Assembly (NCBI GenBank): GCA_003290165.1
Contig: QNQO01010709.1
Span: 62,001 to 126,000, forward strand
DNA: 64,000 nt
Source: Berberis thunbergii
Taxonomy: Eukaryota; Streptophyta; Magnoliopsida; Ranunculales; Berberidaceae
Reading direction: 5' to 3'
A model generated the notes under the pieces. That model was not told the origin of the DNA. It searched no databases and saw only the letters and a program-made list of their open reading frames with translations. Of the stretch, positions 35,374-47,600 are shown one piece after another. Numbering within the stretch: position 1 is the stretch's first letter; each line of letters opens with the position of its first letter. Both the position numbers and the translations under genes were made by a program.

Positions 35374-35909
35374 TGACGTCGGGCAGAATAACGATTATTC
35401 TGCAGGCTAATAGCAACAGATAATTGACAGGGAAGAACACAAGAAGATTACCCAAAAAAAATAGAGAAAATAACTCTAATGTTTAATCAAATTACTCAAA
35501 TCAAAGGTATCTCTAAAATAAGCCCACAAGCTGGGCTTTATAGCTAAAACTCGTAATTATTTGAATTTTAGCAAAATTAGCAAAACCTCAATAATCATGC
35601 TAAAACAAAATACATAATAAACAAAATAAACTTCCAGAAATTTGGCCCAAATTGGATTCAGAATCACTTCCTAAACAATAATTGAAATATTACTATAAAG
35701 GAAAATAAACTACTAAAATTAATAAGCAGTCTATTCCTAAAAGAAAATAATGTCTAATCCTAAAAGGAAACTAAGAGATTCCTAATTAAATTGAAATATT
35801 ATTCAAAGTTATTTAGTAAATAACTTTGAGAGCAAATTAGGAACCCTAAAAACCCAAATTAGGAACTCTAGGAACACAAATTATGAACCCTAGAAACCCT
35901 CCTGCATCA
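35374..35909 (-). repeat. LTR (left, 3' in element orientation) of nested element
   Basis: 536 bp, very similar to 37043-37577. Confidence 0.9.
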
Positions 35910-36992
35910 ATCACCCTGGGTTGGAAAGAACTCGTCCTCGAGTTCACAATAGCTTTCTCGAAATTCACAATAGCTTCAGGTGGCAGTCCAGGAGGAAAGT
36001 CCTTTGGTATCAAGTTAGAAAACTCGGCTAGCAGCGGCTGCACCTCCGCTGACAAATCTGGAATCACTTCTGATGTACTTGTCCCACAAGGCAGCAGAGC
36101 ATAGACCACATCTCCACGCTCAATCTTATCTAAAAACATGGACCTAGAAAGCAGGTTAGTATTATTAGTTGTCGGGGTATGAGTGGTTCATTCCAAACGA
36201 TATGCCAAAACAATTTTCTTCCCTTTAATGCTAAGGGAATATTTATTTTTCCGTCCATCATGAATAACACGGTAATCATACTACCAAGGTCTGCCTAACA
36301 ATATATGACAAACATCTATAGACACAACATCACACCAAGCATTATCAAAATATTGCCTACCAATCAAAAAAGACACTAGGCATCACCTATTTACTGTTAC
36401 CTCACTACCTTTATTCAGCCACGACAATCTGTTTTCAACTGCAATTTCTGGACAGCCTCTTCAGACACTATGTTTTCACAATTTCCACTGTCAATGATCA
36501 TCTTACAGACTTTATCTGCAACTGTGCATGTTGTGCGAAAAATATTGGTTCTCAACCAATCATCCCCTGAATCGCCCTTGGGAGTCAGTAGGCTCTTACG
36601 AATAATCAGAGTCTCATGCCCATCCCATATAGCACATATCCATCGTCATCAGTGTCATACACAGGCTCTCCAAGCTTATCAGTTTTGTCTATCACGTCTT
36701 CCTCAAGCTCCTTATTGTCATACATAGGCTCTCCAAGCTCCTCATCATCATACACATGCTCTCCATGCTCCCATAATCGAGCATGATTGTGATACGGGTT
36801 TTCGAAATTGAAATCAGAATCGTGATCTTTCATCTCACGATTACTGAAATCCTGCATCGTTAGACGCCGGGCTAACTCTGCAACTTGCCTTTGTAAATTC
36901 TCAATCATCATATTCTTAACGTTACGATCACGGTGAGTGGTTTCTTCATTCAGAACCTGCCCACGATGACGACAACCACGACCACCAGCCAT
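35910..36992 (-). pseudogene. gag-protease remnant of nested element
   Basis: It starts ATG at 36992 (MAGGRGCRHRGQVLNEETTH), then LQRQVAELARRLTMQDFSNR and an acidic stretch, as in gag of plant Ty3/gypsy elements. Near 36490-36540 it switches to a protease-like MIIDSGNCENIVSEEAVQKL (DSG active-site type). After several stops it ends with AEVQPLLAEFSNLIPKDFPP and GLPPEA, the linker just before reverse transcriptase. The polymerase itself is deleted. Confidence 0.78.
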
Positions 36993-37042
36993 AGAAACTG
37001 ATGAAATCTCACCCAAGAAGATGTTGAAGCTCTGATACCAAC

Positions 37043-37577
37043 TGACGTCGGGCAGAATAACGATTATTCTGCAGGCTAATAGAACAAGATAATTGACAGG
37101 GAAGAACACAAGAAGATTACCCAAAAAACACAGAGAAAATAACTCTAATGTTTAATCAAGTTACTCAAATCAAAGGTATCTCTAAAATCAGCTTACAAGC
37201 CAGGCTTTATGCTAAAACTCGTAATTATTAGAATTTTACGAAAATTAGCAAAACCCCAATAATCATGCTAAAACAAAATACGTAATAAAAGAAATAAACT
37301 GCCAGAAATTTGGCCCAAATTGGGTTCAGAATCACTTCCGAAACAATAATTGAAATATTACTATAAAGGGAAATAAACTACTAAAATTAACAAGCAGTCT
37401 ATTCCTAAAAGAAAATAATGCCTAATCCTAAAAGGAAACTAAACGATTCCTAATTAAATAGAAAGATTACTCATAGTTATTTAGTAAATAACTTTGAAAG
37501 CAAACTAGGAACCCTATAAACCCAAATTAGGAACTCTTGGAACCCAAATTATGAACCCTAGAAACCCTCCTGCATCA
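37043..37577 (-). repeat. LTR (right, 5' in element orientation) of nested element
   Basis: 535 bp, next to the tRNA-Met primer site and followed by AGATA. Confidence 0.9.
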
Positions 37578-38073
37578 AGATAAAAGCTGCCAAGAAGAAA
37601 AATGACCTAGAAAAATAAAACCACTCAAAAAAATGGGAAATGAGGGAGGAAAGAAGAAGAGATGATGGACCCTGGGAGGATAACATTCAATCAAAGAGGC
37701 ATCAGAATAATGGGAGGCCCAAATCCAACCAGCAAGAGTCCGGGAAAATGCAGTCGGCAAGTCCCAGACACAAGTGGGTAACAAGTGTGATGAAAAATAC
37801 ATACAAACCATACACAACCTTTAAATCGAGTCGGACCAATATACTGAAATACATGACAAAATGGGAAGACGTCAATTGGCCACTCAGAATGAGAGGAGGC
37901 CCGGAAGGTAAAAACAAAAGCAAGTATTGTTCCTTCAACAAGGATCACTGACACGACACTAAAGACTGCTACAAACTAAAAGATGAAATTTAGCATTGGG
38001 TTCAGAGAGGATGATTCGACGAATTCATCAGAATGCCAGACAAGCAGCTCAAAGGAAAATAAAAAGTAGATAC

Positions 38074-38431
38074 TAGGGTTGAAAACCGAACCGACGGTTT
38101 GAATTTTCTCCTAAACCATGAATCGAACCAACTTAGGTCGGTTTTAAAATTTTCAAACCAAAACCGAACCGACCATTAACAAAACCGATCCGAAACCAAA
38201 CCGATTTAATCTATTCAAACCGTAACCGAATCGACTAAAATTGAACAAAAATCTAATATTTTAAACATATAATATTATTTATATATAAAATATATATTAT
38301 TTATTATATATTTGGTCGGTTCGGTTTGGTTAGTTAAAATCACATAGAAACCGAAACTGATTCGAACCGAATTTAAACCGAACCAATCGATTCAGTTTTG
38401 ATCGGTTTGATCGGTTTTTTGTTTAGCCCTA
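38074..38431. mobile_element. hAT-like MITE
   Basis: 358 bp with ends TAGGGTTGAAAACCG and the complement TAGGGCTAAACAAAAA, and much internal pairing of AACCGAACCGAC-type motifs. The flanks GTAGATAC (38066-38073) and GTTGTTAC (38432-38439) match at 6 of 8 positions, consistent with an aged 8-bp hAT target duplication. Confidence 0.75.
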
Positions 38432-39249
38432 GTTGTTACCACTACGGGATCAAAAAAACAGCCTAGTGAACTAATATATGCCCTACACTGCATGGCCGGA
38501 GGGAACAAAATGATCAACCCAACTGAAGAAGCAGTCGAAAATACCTCCCACTTGAGCTGATCTATATCGAAGTAGCAGTACTAAGGTCAAACGAAACCAC
38601 CATTTTACTAATTCAAAGTAAAAGAACATGGAGAAGCTTGCACCAATCAACTAACACAGTTCAAAGACCCTACTGATGGATGCATGCACAACCTGAATTA
38701 CCAACGATGAAATTGACAACAACAGACTCGATTAAACCTCGGCAGTTGGTGTTGATGTGAGCGTGATTGGACAATTTGGCACTGATGTGAGCATGATTGA
38801 ACAGTTTGTCGTTGGTGTGAGCATGATCGAACGATTTAGCACTGCTCAGTTACTGAGTCAAGAAGCATTTCGAGTCCATTAGTTATAATAACATATGCAA
38901 CAAATGGCAGAACATAACCAATAGCAAATTCGGAGACTTGAAGACATAGGCGATGCGAGACAAAGCAACAAAGACGTAAATCTCTAACAAACACGAGGAT
39001 CAACATCAACCAAACAAAAGTCAGGAGGAAGAAGCAAACCACTCTACAATCTAGCATAACTTTTCGAGAATAACAACCGCTAGGGTTGGTCAGAATATCG
39101 AGAAAGAAATATCAATAAAATTACAAGTTTGGAATCCTCATCTTACACATGGACAATAGAATAAAGGCGTCAAAACTCGACAATACAGAACAATCGACAT
39201 ATGAAGCCAAAAGAATCAGGAAACGAGTCAAATATATATAATTAACTTC

Positions 39250-39500
39250 TGGTCTGATCAATCATGAAGTAAAAATTGGACGAACGAGTCAACTTAATTA
39301 AAAAAGCTTCGGGTTGATTAATACGTCGAACCAACAAAGTGAAAATTGGACTAATGAGTCAACTAATTCAAATAAAGAACCTCAGGTTGACTAGTACTTC
39401 GAACCAACAAAGTCAAAGTTTGACGAACAAACCAACTTTCTCATAAAAGCTTCAAGACAACCAATACGAAGTTGAGACAAAAAATCAACTTGCTCGAGTA
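39250..39500 (+). repeat. Degraded repeat block related to the 69-bp array
   Basis: Three or four poorly kept units with AATTGGACGAACGAGTCAAC and CTTCGGGTTGATTA-like blocks, at the same place in element 2 as the 69-bp array of element 1. Confidence 0.7.
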
Positions 39501-39639
39501 AGCTCCAACATATCAGGAAGAAATGATAAAGTCAACCCACTTTGAGGCAACCAATGCGTCATAGAATAAAAGTAGCCAAAAAGAGTTCAAATCAAGAAAT
39601 TCAAACATGATCAAGAATGTAGTCGTAAAGGCTCCCTAG

Positions 39640-40600
39640 CTAGTCAAAAAAATAAAACTGAAGATACGCAGTGCAACTTATTTCGATGACTACGACTGAC
39701 CTAAAAAAGGTATAAGTCACATGCAATGAGTCAACATGACAAATTACGGCTTCAATGAAAAATAAATATACCAAGTACTTTTCCATAATAAAATATTCTA
39801 TTACATTCGTAGGAGAAGGAAAAGGAGCGAGAGACGAAGCGGAGGCAATCATAACATCATCGGTGACATCATCTGACAAACGAGAGACAGTTGGATCACT
39901 AGCAAGAGTTTTCTCTTCAAAAAGATAAGGAAGCAATGGTTCTTCATCCAATGGATCACCCGAATTTTCTTCGTCACCATCTTCATCTTCAAAGGTCTGA
40001 TCAACCAACTGACGGTACTGGGACAAATCAACACCAAGCCCCTCGATATAGTCAAGAAGCTCAATTTGTTCATCAACGTTTCATTGCTAATCTGCCACCT
40101 TCACAATGCGAAACTTGTCTTTGACGGAAAAAAGTTTGTTCATAGCCCCAATAAGTCGTCCTTCAACGTGGTAAGCATCGCGGAGATATTTGCCTTGACC
40201 TCATCAAGCGCAGCCATTAATTGCTCCACCCTTTCCTTAGTGACATCGCGATTGATGGACTGCTCAACCACGACACGTGCAACCTCATCATGAATCACCT
40301 TCTCAATGGACAAGTCCCTCCCCACATCGTTTAAGCATGCAAAACACTATCCAAATCGATTATCAAATACTTGAGCTCAACTACAGACTGATCTCGAGCA
40401 CCCTTCGCCTCAATCAATGAGGCTCGAGCAACCCCGACTGCTTTCTCCTGTTATGTGCATCGTGCTTTCAACACGTCAGATTGACATAGAACGTGAGAAA
40501 ACACCAACAAAAGTAACACGAACTTCCTCTCCAAATAAGCCACCTGATTACGACTAGCTTGGTAATATGAGCCCATCACCCCCGCATAAGGGAGATGATT
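39640..40600 (-). pseudogene. Antisense extra ORF (aORF-like) of element 2
   Basis: Minus-strand blocks match those of element 1: LSIEKVIHDEVARVVVEQSI and VTKERVEQLMAALDEVKANI (heptad-rich, coiled-coil-like), then GDPLDEEPLLPYLFEEKTLA (acidic tail). Frameshifts and stops separate them. Function unknown. Confidence 0.68.
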
Positions 40601-40975
40601 CATCCCATCCATTATCTGTCTATAAGCATCGAAGGCCTTTCCACCGATCGCCTATGTCATTCGTTGATCAACCTACGAGCACCATATCCTGCACCTAGAG
40701 TTGGGTAAACCAACAAAACTTCTCATCCGACTTAACGCGAATCTCTTCAGGGATAGGTTCCTTCCAACTAATTCACAAATGAAGGATGCGGGGATCTGAA
40801 AGCACTTAGGAGCCACCTCCAATGCCGGGAGAGAAGACAAAATGACAGAAAATCATCATTACCCTCTCGCTGCGTAGTAGTCGCAGCAGAAGCAAAACAA
40901 GTAGTAGTACCAATGGGGGCAAAAGAACCAAGTTAGTGGCCATGACAGCATACCCACTAACTAGGGGGGAGTAGT

Positions 40976-41501
40976 TAATGATACATCAAAATAGATTGTC
41001 ATCACAGGCACACATGTGGTAGAAATCATCCATCACGAGGATCAGGTGTCCCACATACTAGGCTAGCTCGTAAAACCCAACAAGACAAAATCAATCATAA
41101 AGGCCACAATAGGGCCCTTCAAAAGAAGTCATAATTAAAGCCCAAATTTCATACCCGAACGAGTTCTCTCATAAAGAAACATAAGAAAAGAGTTGTGGAG
41201 GAAGTTACACCTCTACGAACACATCTTTATAAAAATGAGACTGTTACAAGGAACGTCTTCTTCCATTGCGCCTCACATGCTTAAGTGACGCAGAGAATTA
41301 ACAACCATTATATAAGGTAAAAAGAACAATCGACCAAGGTGTGCAACTTTAACTGAGTTTTGTCCAGATTTACTTTCTTCTTCAAACAGAGTTGTTGACT
41401 TAAGCATCGGAGTGTCTTCGACCACCAAAAAAGTAGTATTTAGCAATCTAACATTTGTTTTGCAGGTCAAACTCACAAAATGACGAGATTTGAACGCATC
41501 A
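40976..41501 (+). repeat. 3' LTR of element 2
   Basis: 526 bp. It begins TAATGATACATCA (TG to TA change) after the purine tract and ends TTTGAACGCATCA. About 80% like the LTRs of element 1 by eye. Confidence 0.83.
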
Positions 41502-41659
41502 ATGATAATTGGGGGTTTAGGAAGAGAGGTATGTGGAGAAGAAGAGTTGGCGGTAAGAGCATAGCCATTTTCGTCCATATCCTTATAGGAGATGTGTGTG
41601 AGGTATGTATAGTTATCTGAGTTTTGGGATGGAGGCTCAAATTTTAAGAACCCCTTCAC
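41502..41659 (-). pseudogene. Unknown host coding fragment cut by element 2
   Basis: The minus-strand frame opens with ATG at 41659: MKGFLKFEPPSQNSDNYTYL then THISYKDMDENGYALTANSS, continuing to LPKPPII, where the LTR begins. The composition is protein-like and the frame is open up to the LTR border. I do not recognise the family. The part beyond the LTR is not in this window, because the left side of element 2 is deleted. Confidence 0.45.
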
Positions 41660-41939
41660 CTCAAGCTCATGATGGGGGGGTTCATTTTCAAAATTATTTA
41701 TAATTTTTTTTTGTCATGATAAATAGTTTCATTCAAAATGTTCGTACAAAAATGGCTCAAGCAACCGTGAAACATGTAGTACAAAAGCAAACACTGCTAA
41801 TATGTTGTTTCCTAGTATAATTCTAGGAAGACACGGATCTTAAAGAAGGATGTGATCTACAACTCCACATCTGGGGAACTTAATTCTAACCACGGCAAGA
41901 TTTTTATTTCGTATTCGAATAAAGAATGAATCAGTTAAG
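41660..41939. other. Spacer between host remnants
   Basis: AT-rich spacer with no supported feature. Confidence 0.4.
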
Positions 41940-42388
41940 TTGCTATTCGGATACAAGACTCACTCCAGTACCAAAGATCTCCTTGTTGTGGTGGTTCCGT
42001 TTTCGGTTTGTTTTTTCCATCCCTTGAATAACACATTATGCAAGAATGAGATATCTAATGTGACACAGGCACTAGAAAAAGAAATACTGATACACCCCGC
42101 GAGTTTGCAAACATCTGGAGGCAGAACTATCAAGTTTCGCACACAAGGCAGCATTGGGTGCTTCATGTAAAATCACTGAGATCACAATGGTGGTGGACAT
42201 GGGGATTGGAGAAGACAGATTGTTCGATTTGCTTGAACGAGTTCATTGCTGGCGAATATGTTACGAAGACTCGATGTAACAATTTCTTCCACAAGGATTG
42301 CATCTCAAAGTCGCCAAGGGAGAAAGTGAGAATATGTCCTAGTCCGTTGTGCAAGGTTCAGTTGCCGAAGTTCTGTTGTTTCAGTTAG
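41940..42388 (+). pseudogene. Degenerate RING-finger gene remnant
   Basis: The C-terminal part reads EKTDCSICLNEFIAGEYVTK then TRCNNFFHKDCI and CPSPLCKVQLPKF, recalling RING-H2 E3 ligases. The first histidine of the usual CxHxFHxxC is Asn, and the last pair is CPSPLC instead of CPxC, so zinc binding is doubtful. Upstream frames (41940-42170) overlap in a different frame, implying at least one frameshift. I see no introns, so it could be a processed copy. Confidence 0.6.
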
Positions 42389-42761
42389 ATATGGTTTAAT
42401 TATCTGATTTAATGTTCAACTAATCAGAAAACTTGTTTATCTGATTGAATTAGTTTGTATCTGAGTTGGAGGTCAGGATGATCTTTTATTGAGGTTTTTT
42501 GTCTTTCAATTTTAGGTTATTTGACATTGTTTAGTGTTAACTTAATAAGCACTTTTAGCGCATTATCAGTATCTTCATATTCAGCATGTGGTTGGGCACA
42601 TCTCGACAACTTTTAGCTATCGAGTTGTCTTGCATGAAATAAATGATCAAATTTTTTTTTTCGTATGGTTTAACCCATAGACTTATATTTGTGTGCTAAG
42701 TAGTTTCTTCAATCTTATGATTCAGTTCTTGTTAACTAAGCCTAATTCATTTATTGAGTAG
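42389..42761. other. Spacer before retroelement 3
   Basis: AT-rich, no gene seen. Its last five bases AGTAG (42757-42761) are the left target duplication of element 3. Confidence 0.5.
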
Positions 42762-43448
42762 TGATGTACTTGATTCATGCTTTCCTTTTATGTTGGTTAC
42801 CTAGACCTGCAAAGGTAACAAACGTAAGTCAAGGACCACCGTGTGGCGTTCGATGGCACTACGATGCTTAAGTTAGATAAGGCTTAGGAGAGGCTTAAAA
42901 TTGTAAACTGGGATTATGTAGTGTATCTCTAGTTCATCAACCTTATCTCCCTTTTATAGTATAGGACTCCTTGTTCGGCTAGGCCTTTGGTGGCATAGTT
43001 TAGAAAAAGAGATCTTGATGTGGAGATCTTTTTCCTAGTTGCGAGCTATCCATGTGAGATAGTTTCCCTTCACAAATCGTGCTCCTAGATCTGCGGGAGA
43101 GGTTTCCCTTTCTGAGTGTTGTACAGGCAATGAAATTTTTTTGCCCGACTTATACTCTAATATATGTTTCTTAATTGGATCCAATATGTTGTATGCCTGC
43201 ATGTCATAGGTAGATCTTTCAGATACTATTGCCTTAGAGGTCTTATGAGTATTGGGCTTGACCGCGTGACGTGTGGGCCTAATGTCTCATTGCAACTCGG
43301 ATCCGACTGTCTGGATACTGCCAATAATGGCCTTAGTGTTGTTTGGGCCTTGCTGGATTGAGCATGCAATCGGGTCTGCTTTTTCTGTTGACGAGATTAT
43401 CATGACACGTGTACGGTGCTGATCAGATGACGGTTTGATATATCATCA
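42762..43448 (-). repeat. Left LTR of element 3 (3' LTR in element orientation)
   Basis: 687 bp, about 90% like 51605-52286. Confidence 0.9.
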
Positions 43449-43572
43449 GCTACTCCCCCCCCCCCTCGAGTTAGTGGGTCATTTTATCGGTCCACTAAGT
43501 CATTTCATGAAGCGACTATGCCGTCATGATGATTGAGTCTGAGTGATTTCCTCGAGCTGCGAATTGCATTAA

Positions 43573-45995
43573 TTGGGCGTGCGCCAGCTTGAAAGCAAAA
43601 AAGGTTGGAGTTCAGTTTTCTATATAGATCTCCTACCTCAAAGATTTTGTTTTGCCATGTTGTCTTTTGTACCTTTGATTTTGCTTAACCTTCTCATTCG
43701 AAAACTTGTACTTTTTTTCATGGCGGACCGGAGCCAACTTCATGATGAACTATTCGCTAAGGGTCGCAAGTTCCTTGAGTTGCTCTTTGAATCTGATACG
43801 GAACTCCTTCGTAAGTCGTATGGGATTCCTGATGATTTGGTGCTATGCACTCTAGGCGTTGATCTAGCGCCATTGTACCTTCTTGAGGGCTTTATCTGTC
43901 TTCACCGATGTATGCTTCAATCAAGTGTCCGCTTTTCTGTTATCAAGAAGATATGGGAGTTCCTAGTGTACCTCCGCATTGCACCCGCTCAACTTGTGTC
44001 GAATGGGTACAAGACTTTGATTGTCATTCTGATTATGGCTAAGAACATTGTTGTTCGAGTTTCTTCGAGGGCGTTGCAATTGCTTACTTTTCCTCGAATA
44101 AATGAGAATGTTGTGTGTGTACTGATGTCACCAGATTGCTTTGGCAAATTGCCTGATGATTTTACACATGGAAGAAGTTCTATTTCATGGCTCCCTCGGA
44201 CTCCACGTACTTTGAGCTCGTTGGTCGTCTGGTTGAGCGTGAATATAGACTACTGAGTAAGTTGACTCCTTCTCACGTCTTGCTTGTGTTAACTGCATAT
44301 TATATTGACCTAGTGGTTTTTGCAGGGAGATTCTCAACTTCATCTTTTTCTACTAAAGATAAAGCAACTTTAGATGCGTTCTGCGATATGCTTCGTCTAG
44401 AGGTAGAAGATGTCGTTAAGCCTTTTAATATTGAGTGCAGTGGACTGTGGGCTCATTGGCACTCGACTCCTACTTTTTTTGGGTAAAGAAGCCAAAGCGT
44501 AAAGGTGCATATGTTTCGCGGAAGAGGAAGCTTCCCAAGATCAAGGATCCAATCTCTTCGAGGATAGCAGAAACAGATGAGGCGCTTCCTTCTCCTGTGC
44601 ATCCGATGATGTCTCGTGTTTTGTCTAGGTATGTCTGCAAGCGCTTGGCCTCGTCTGAAGGACATGATGTTGTCATGCAAGTGTCTGATGAGATTGTTGT
44701 TTCTTAGGGGCGTGATGCTCCGACCGTGGCCCCTACTCCCTTTCTGACTTGGATATGGAGTATTTGTTGATGGTTGGCATGGAGGATGTAATCAAGTTGA
44801 GCACCGAGCAGGCGGAGTTTCTAAAACAGATGCTGCTGCAGACAGGCTTGGAAGCCTCGGATGGTCGTTCTTTTTCAATAAAGGACTTTATGCTCCGTCT
44901 TTCTCTGGATCATGGACATGTTGAAGAGTCATCCGATCATAGGTGTCATGGTGTAGTAGGATCCCCCTCTTGTCGCCATTACTGTGCTCTATCTCATTCT
45001 CGTCCTCATATTCAACTGACGACGAGTCCAAGGAATAACTTGTTTCCTTCTTCTTCGTCAACTGAGGTTGGATCGGTACATGAAAGAGAGTCAGCCGCTG
45101 CAGGCAAAGGGAAAGTTGTTGATAAGGGCCCTGATGCAGTGAAGACGGCTAAGGGTGGTGCTGGGGTGATTCCGGTCCCGAATGATCTTCCTCCAGATGT
45201 GTGGATTAGTCTGTGTTGCTCCAGATGTAATAAGGATGAGCAACCAAGCTTGGCATCAAGAGGTTGACATCTCTTACACTGTGAGGAAGCATATTAGCAG
45301 GTGGAATGATTGGCTAGCAAACTGCGCTCCGGGGCCAGTGGGAGAGACGTTAGGAGAGTGTTCGAATAAAGGGCATAAACATTTTGTGCTTGGGTTGTTA
45401 TATCTGAATCAAGTGGTTGCAGCTGGAATTGAAGTCGAGGCCCTCGTGAGAGAGTGTATACAATGGAGCGAGTGTTCGGAAACTTGCAGAAGTCATATTC
45501 TGACGCTCTCCACAAGATTGAGTTATTGAGGAAGCAACTTGTAAGTTTCTCAGATGTTGGAGTCGAGTCCAGGTCCATTAGGTCAGAGGCTTAGAAAGCT
45601 CGCTTGGATGCGCTTGAGTTCGAATTGGCGGGGGCAGCGTTCATGAGGGATTGTTTTGAGAAAGAATTGAACCTTGTCCATTGTGACTTGCAGCTTGCCC
45701 GTGAGTTTGTGGCTGGAGTGCAGGCTGAACTGCAGGCTCTGCATGCTGAGGGGGTCAAGAAAGAGTCCAAATGGATTGTTCGATGTTAGCAGTTTGAGGC
45801 CGATGTTGAATTCAATGCCAAGAGTGTGCGGGTCGCTAGAGAGAAGTTCCTTCTGGCGTAGAGTGAATTAAGTATCATTAATGATAAGTTGGGTGTTGAG
45901 CAGTCCAAGACTAAAATATTGTCAGGAAAACTGGAGCGACTAATACAAGAGCTCGTTGAATCAAGAAGGCGCAAAGAGAAACTTCTCAAAGCCTA
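43573..45995 (+). pseudogene. Antisense extra ORF (aORF-like) of element 3
   Basis: The best preserved of the three antisense frames. 43573-44256 is open for 227 codons and includes ADRSQLHDELFAKGRKFLEL, then IKKIWEFLVYLRIAPAQLVS, the block shared with element 1 and with the uncharacterised 'plant transposon protein' type domain. It continues in shifted frames at 44187-44486, 44435-44707 and 44749-45267 (low-complexity, Ser-rich), then a coiled-coil-like stretch at 45604-45990 (FEKELNLVHCDLQLAREFVA). At least four frame changes. It is antisense to gag-protease. Role unknown. Confidence 0.7.
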
Positions 45996-46689
45996 GGGCA
46001 CGTTTGAATTCAACAAAGTTGTGCATGGAAGGCTGGAGCTGTTGCATCCGATTGAGATCTCTTCTATTAGAAAGAGATTACATATGCAGAGTTTGGAGCG
46101 ACCTCCGATTCGTCTGAAGAAGAAGGCGGTCCTGACGAGGGGGTCGAGAGGCAACACCTACAAATGTGTCTCCTGCCTCTTCCCCAGCTAGTCCAGTTTT
46201 GTTGTATCTGACTCTCCTCCTGACGAGGGGTGAATCGTGTATTCCAGTTTGCAAATGAATAGCATTTCGCACTTTTTTTATGTTTCTTTGCTTTTTCTGC
46301 AAGCTTTTACCCGTTTTGTCTTATTTCGACATTAATTATCAGACAAGAAGCTCCGTTATGCTAGGAAGCTTTATGATTGATCCGATATTGAAAGCTTTGA
46401 ATTCTTGTGCTGCAATAGTTTGTGCAATTCTAGTCAGGCTTCTTTTTGGAGATCGGGGAGTGTAATACACCATCTGTCTAGAAACTTGGTTGCCTGTTAG
46501 ACCAGCAGTTATTGTTGTTGTTATAAGCGTATTAGTCGGAATATGGTCCTAGTGCTTGCACCCTTGTAAATGATTGGACAATAGTCCTTGTGAGTCGTCA
46601 GGGTCGAGTTTTCAAAGCTCTGACCAGACTTTTGACTCCTTTTTAATTGCTATTCGTAGAATATGCTTAATTGGACTGGGGGTTGTTAT

Positions 46690-47600
46690 CGCCAGTTATG
46701 ACTGACTGAACTTGGGTCAAGTTTCAGCGACCATGGTGGTCCCTTCCAAGCCATCATGATCAGGCGTTGAGGGCACTTACTAGATCTCCACTTTCCAACC
46801 CATCTTGATCCGTTCGTGGCGGACTAGGAATTGGAGCTAGCCAGCAGTTATCATTGTCAGTCGTTCTGACTAAACTTTTGGTGGGCGTCGGCGATCATTG
46901 TCTATAGTTGGCTGATGATATCTAGCAAGCCGTTTTCACAGGCTACATGAGCACTGACTAAGCTCCCACTTTATGGGCCATCGGAATCTGCGCGTAGCAA
47001 ACTAACCTTCGAGCATACCAAAACCATCATCATCAGCGACCACTGACTAAGCTTTGGTCGGGGTTAGGCGTTCAATATCTGCATACAAGTAGTGACCCCT
47101 GGCAAGCCATCTTAACTAGGCGTCAAGAGTGTTGAATAGACTCCCACTTTCTAGGTCGTCAGAATCTGTTATTTGTGGACTAGGCTTCGAGCATACCAAA
47201 AGCCATCATCGTCGGTAGTCACCGACTAAGTTTGGTCGGGTTTGGTCTCTATTGCCCATGTTTGGACAATGAGCCTTGGTGAGCCATCTCGATCAGGCAT
47301 TAGAACGTTGATTAAGCTGCCACTTTCTAAACCATTGACACCCGTTTAATTTAATGGACTGGGCTTTAGAGTGTACCAGAAGCTATTGTCATAGGTCAAA
47401 ACCAACTAAGCTTTGGTTAGGTTCGGCGACTATTATCTATAGTTGGACAATGGTCCCTGGCAAGCCATTGGGTCAGGCATTACAAACACTGATTAAGCAC
47501 CCACTTTCTAACCCATCGTCATCCGCTTCTAGCGGGCTAGGTGTTAAAGCCGACTAGAAGCTGTTGTAATCAATCAAAGCTTACTAAGCTTTGGTCAGAA
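46690..47600. repeat. ~177-bp tandem repeats in element 3
   Basis: About five diverged units of roughly 175-180 bp. Each has TTTGGTCGGG, then GGCAAGCCAT, then CCCACTTTCTA, then a GTACCA-and-AGC block. Starts recur near 46870, 47050, 47228 and 47406. Confidence 0.8.

Larger units (their letters stand above)
35374..37577 (-). mobile_element. Nested Ty3/gypsy element with internal deletion
   Basis: Two direct LTRs (35374-35909 and 37043-37577; ends TGACGTCGGGCAG and CCTCCTGCATCA) flank 1.1 kb. Beside the right LTR, minus-strand GTTGGTATCAGAGC (37042-37029) is the classic primer site for initiator tRNA-Met, so the element points left. The target duplication is AGATG/AGATA. It inserted into gag of element 2. 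The internal region keeps gag and protease remnants but the polymerase is gone. Confidence 0.9.
34406..38010 (+). pseudogene. gag remnant of element 2, interrupted
   Basis: The frame is broken by stops and by the nested retroelement. Recognisable parts: FEAYDGTTDPTN-like sequence near 34906, GMRKGPHYLIHIKQKLEETI near 35126, and after the insert YCSFNKDH, a stop, then HDTKDCYKLKDEI near 37915-37990. The last is a degraded CxxH-H-C knuckle typical of Tat-lineage gag. Confidence 0.75.
34406..41501 (+). mobile_element. Tat-type Ty3/gypsy retrotransposon 2, 5'-truncated
   Basis: A relative of element 1. The internal sequence starts abruptly at the CACTA right end, inside the 5' part of gag (similar to 15100 onward); the 5' LTR and primer site are missing. 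Gag is split by a nested element (35374-37577). A MITE (38074-38431), a degraded repeat block (39250-39500), an antisense extra frame (39640-40600), a purine tract (CTAGGGGGGAGTAG) and the 3' LTR (40976-41501) follow. No polymerase domain is seen. Confidence 0.83.

Noticed and set aside
41273..41659. 128-codon minus-strand frame as one gene
   Set aside because: Only the first 52 codons are outside the LTR; the rest is antisense LTR sequence.
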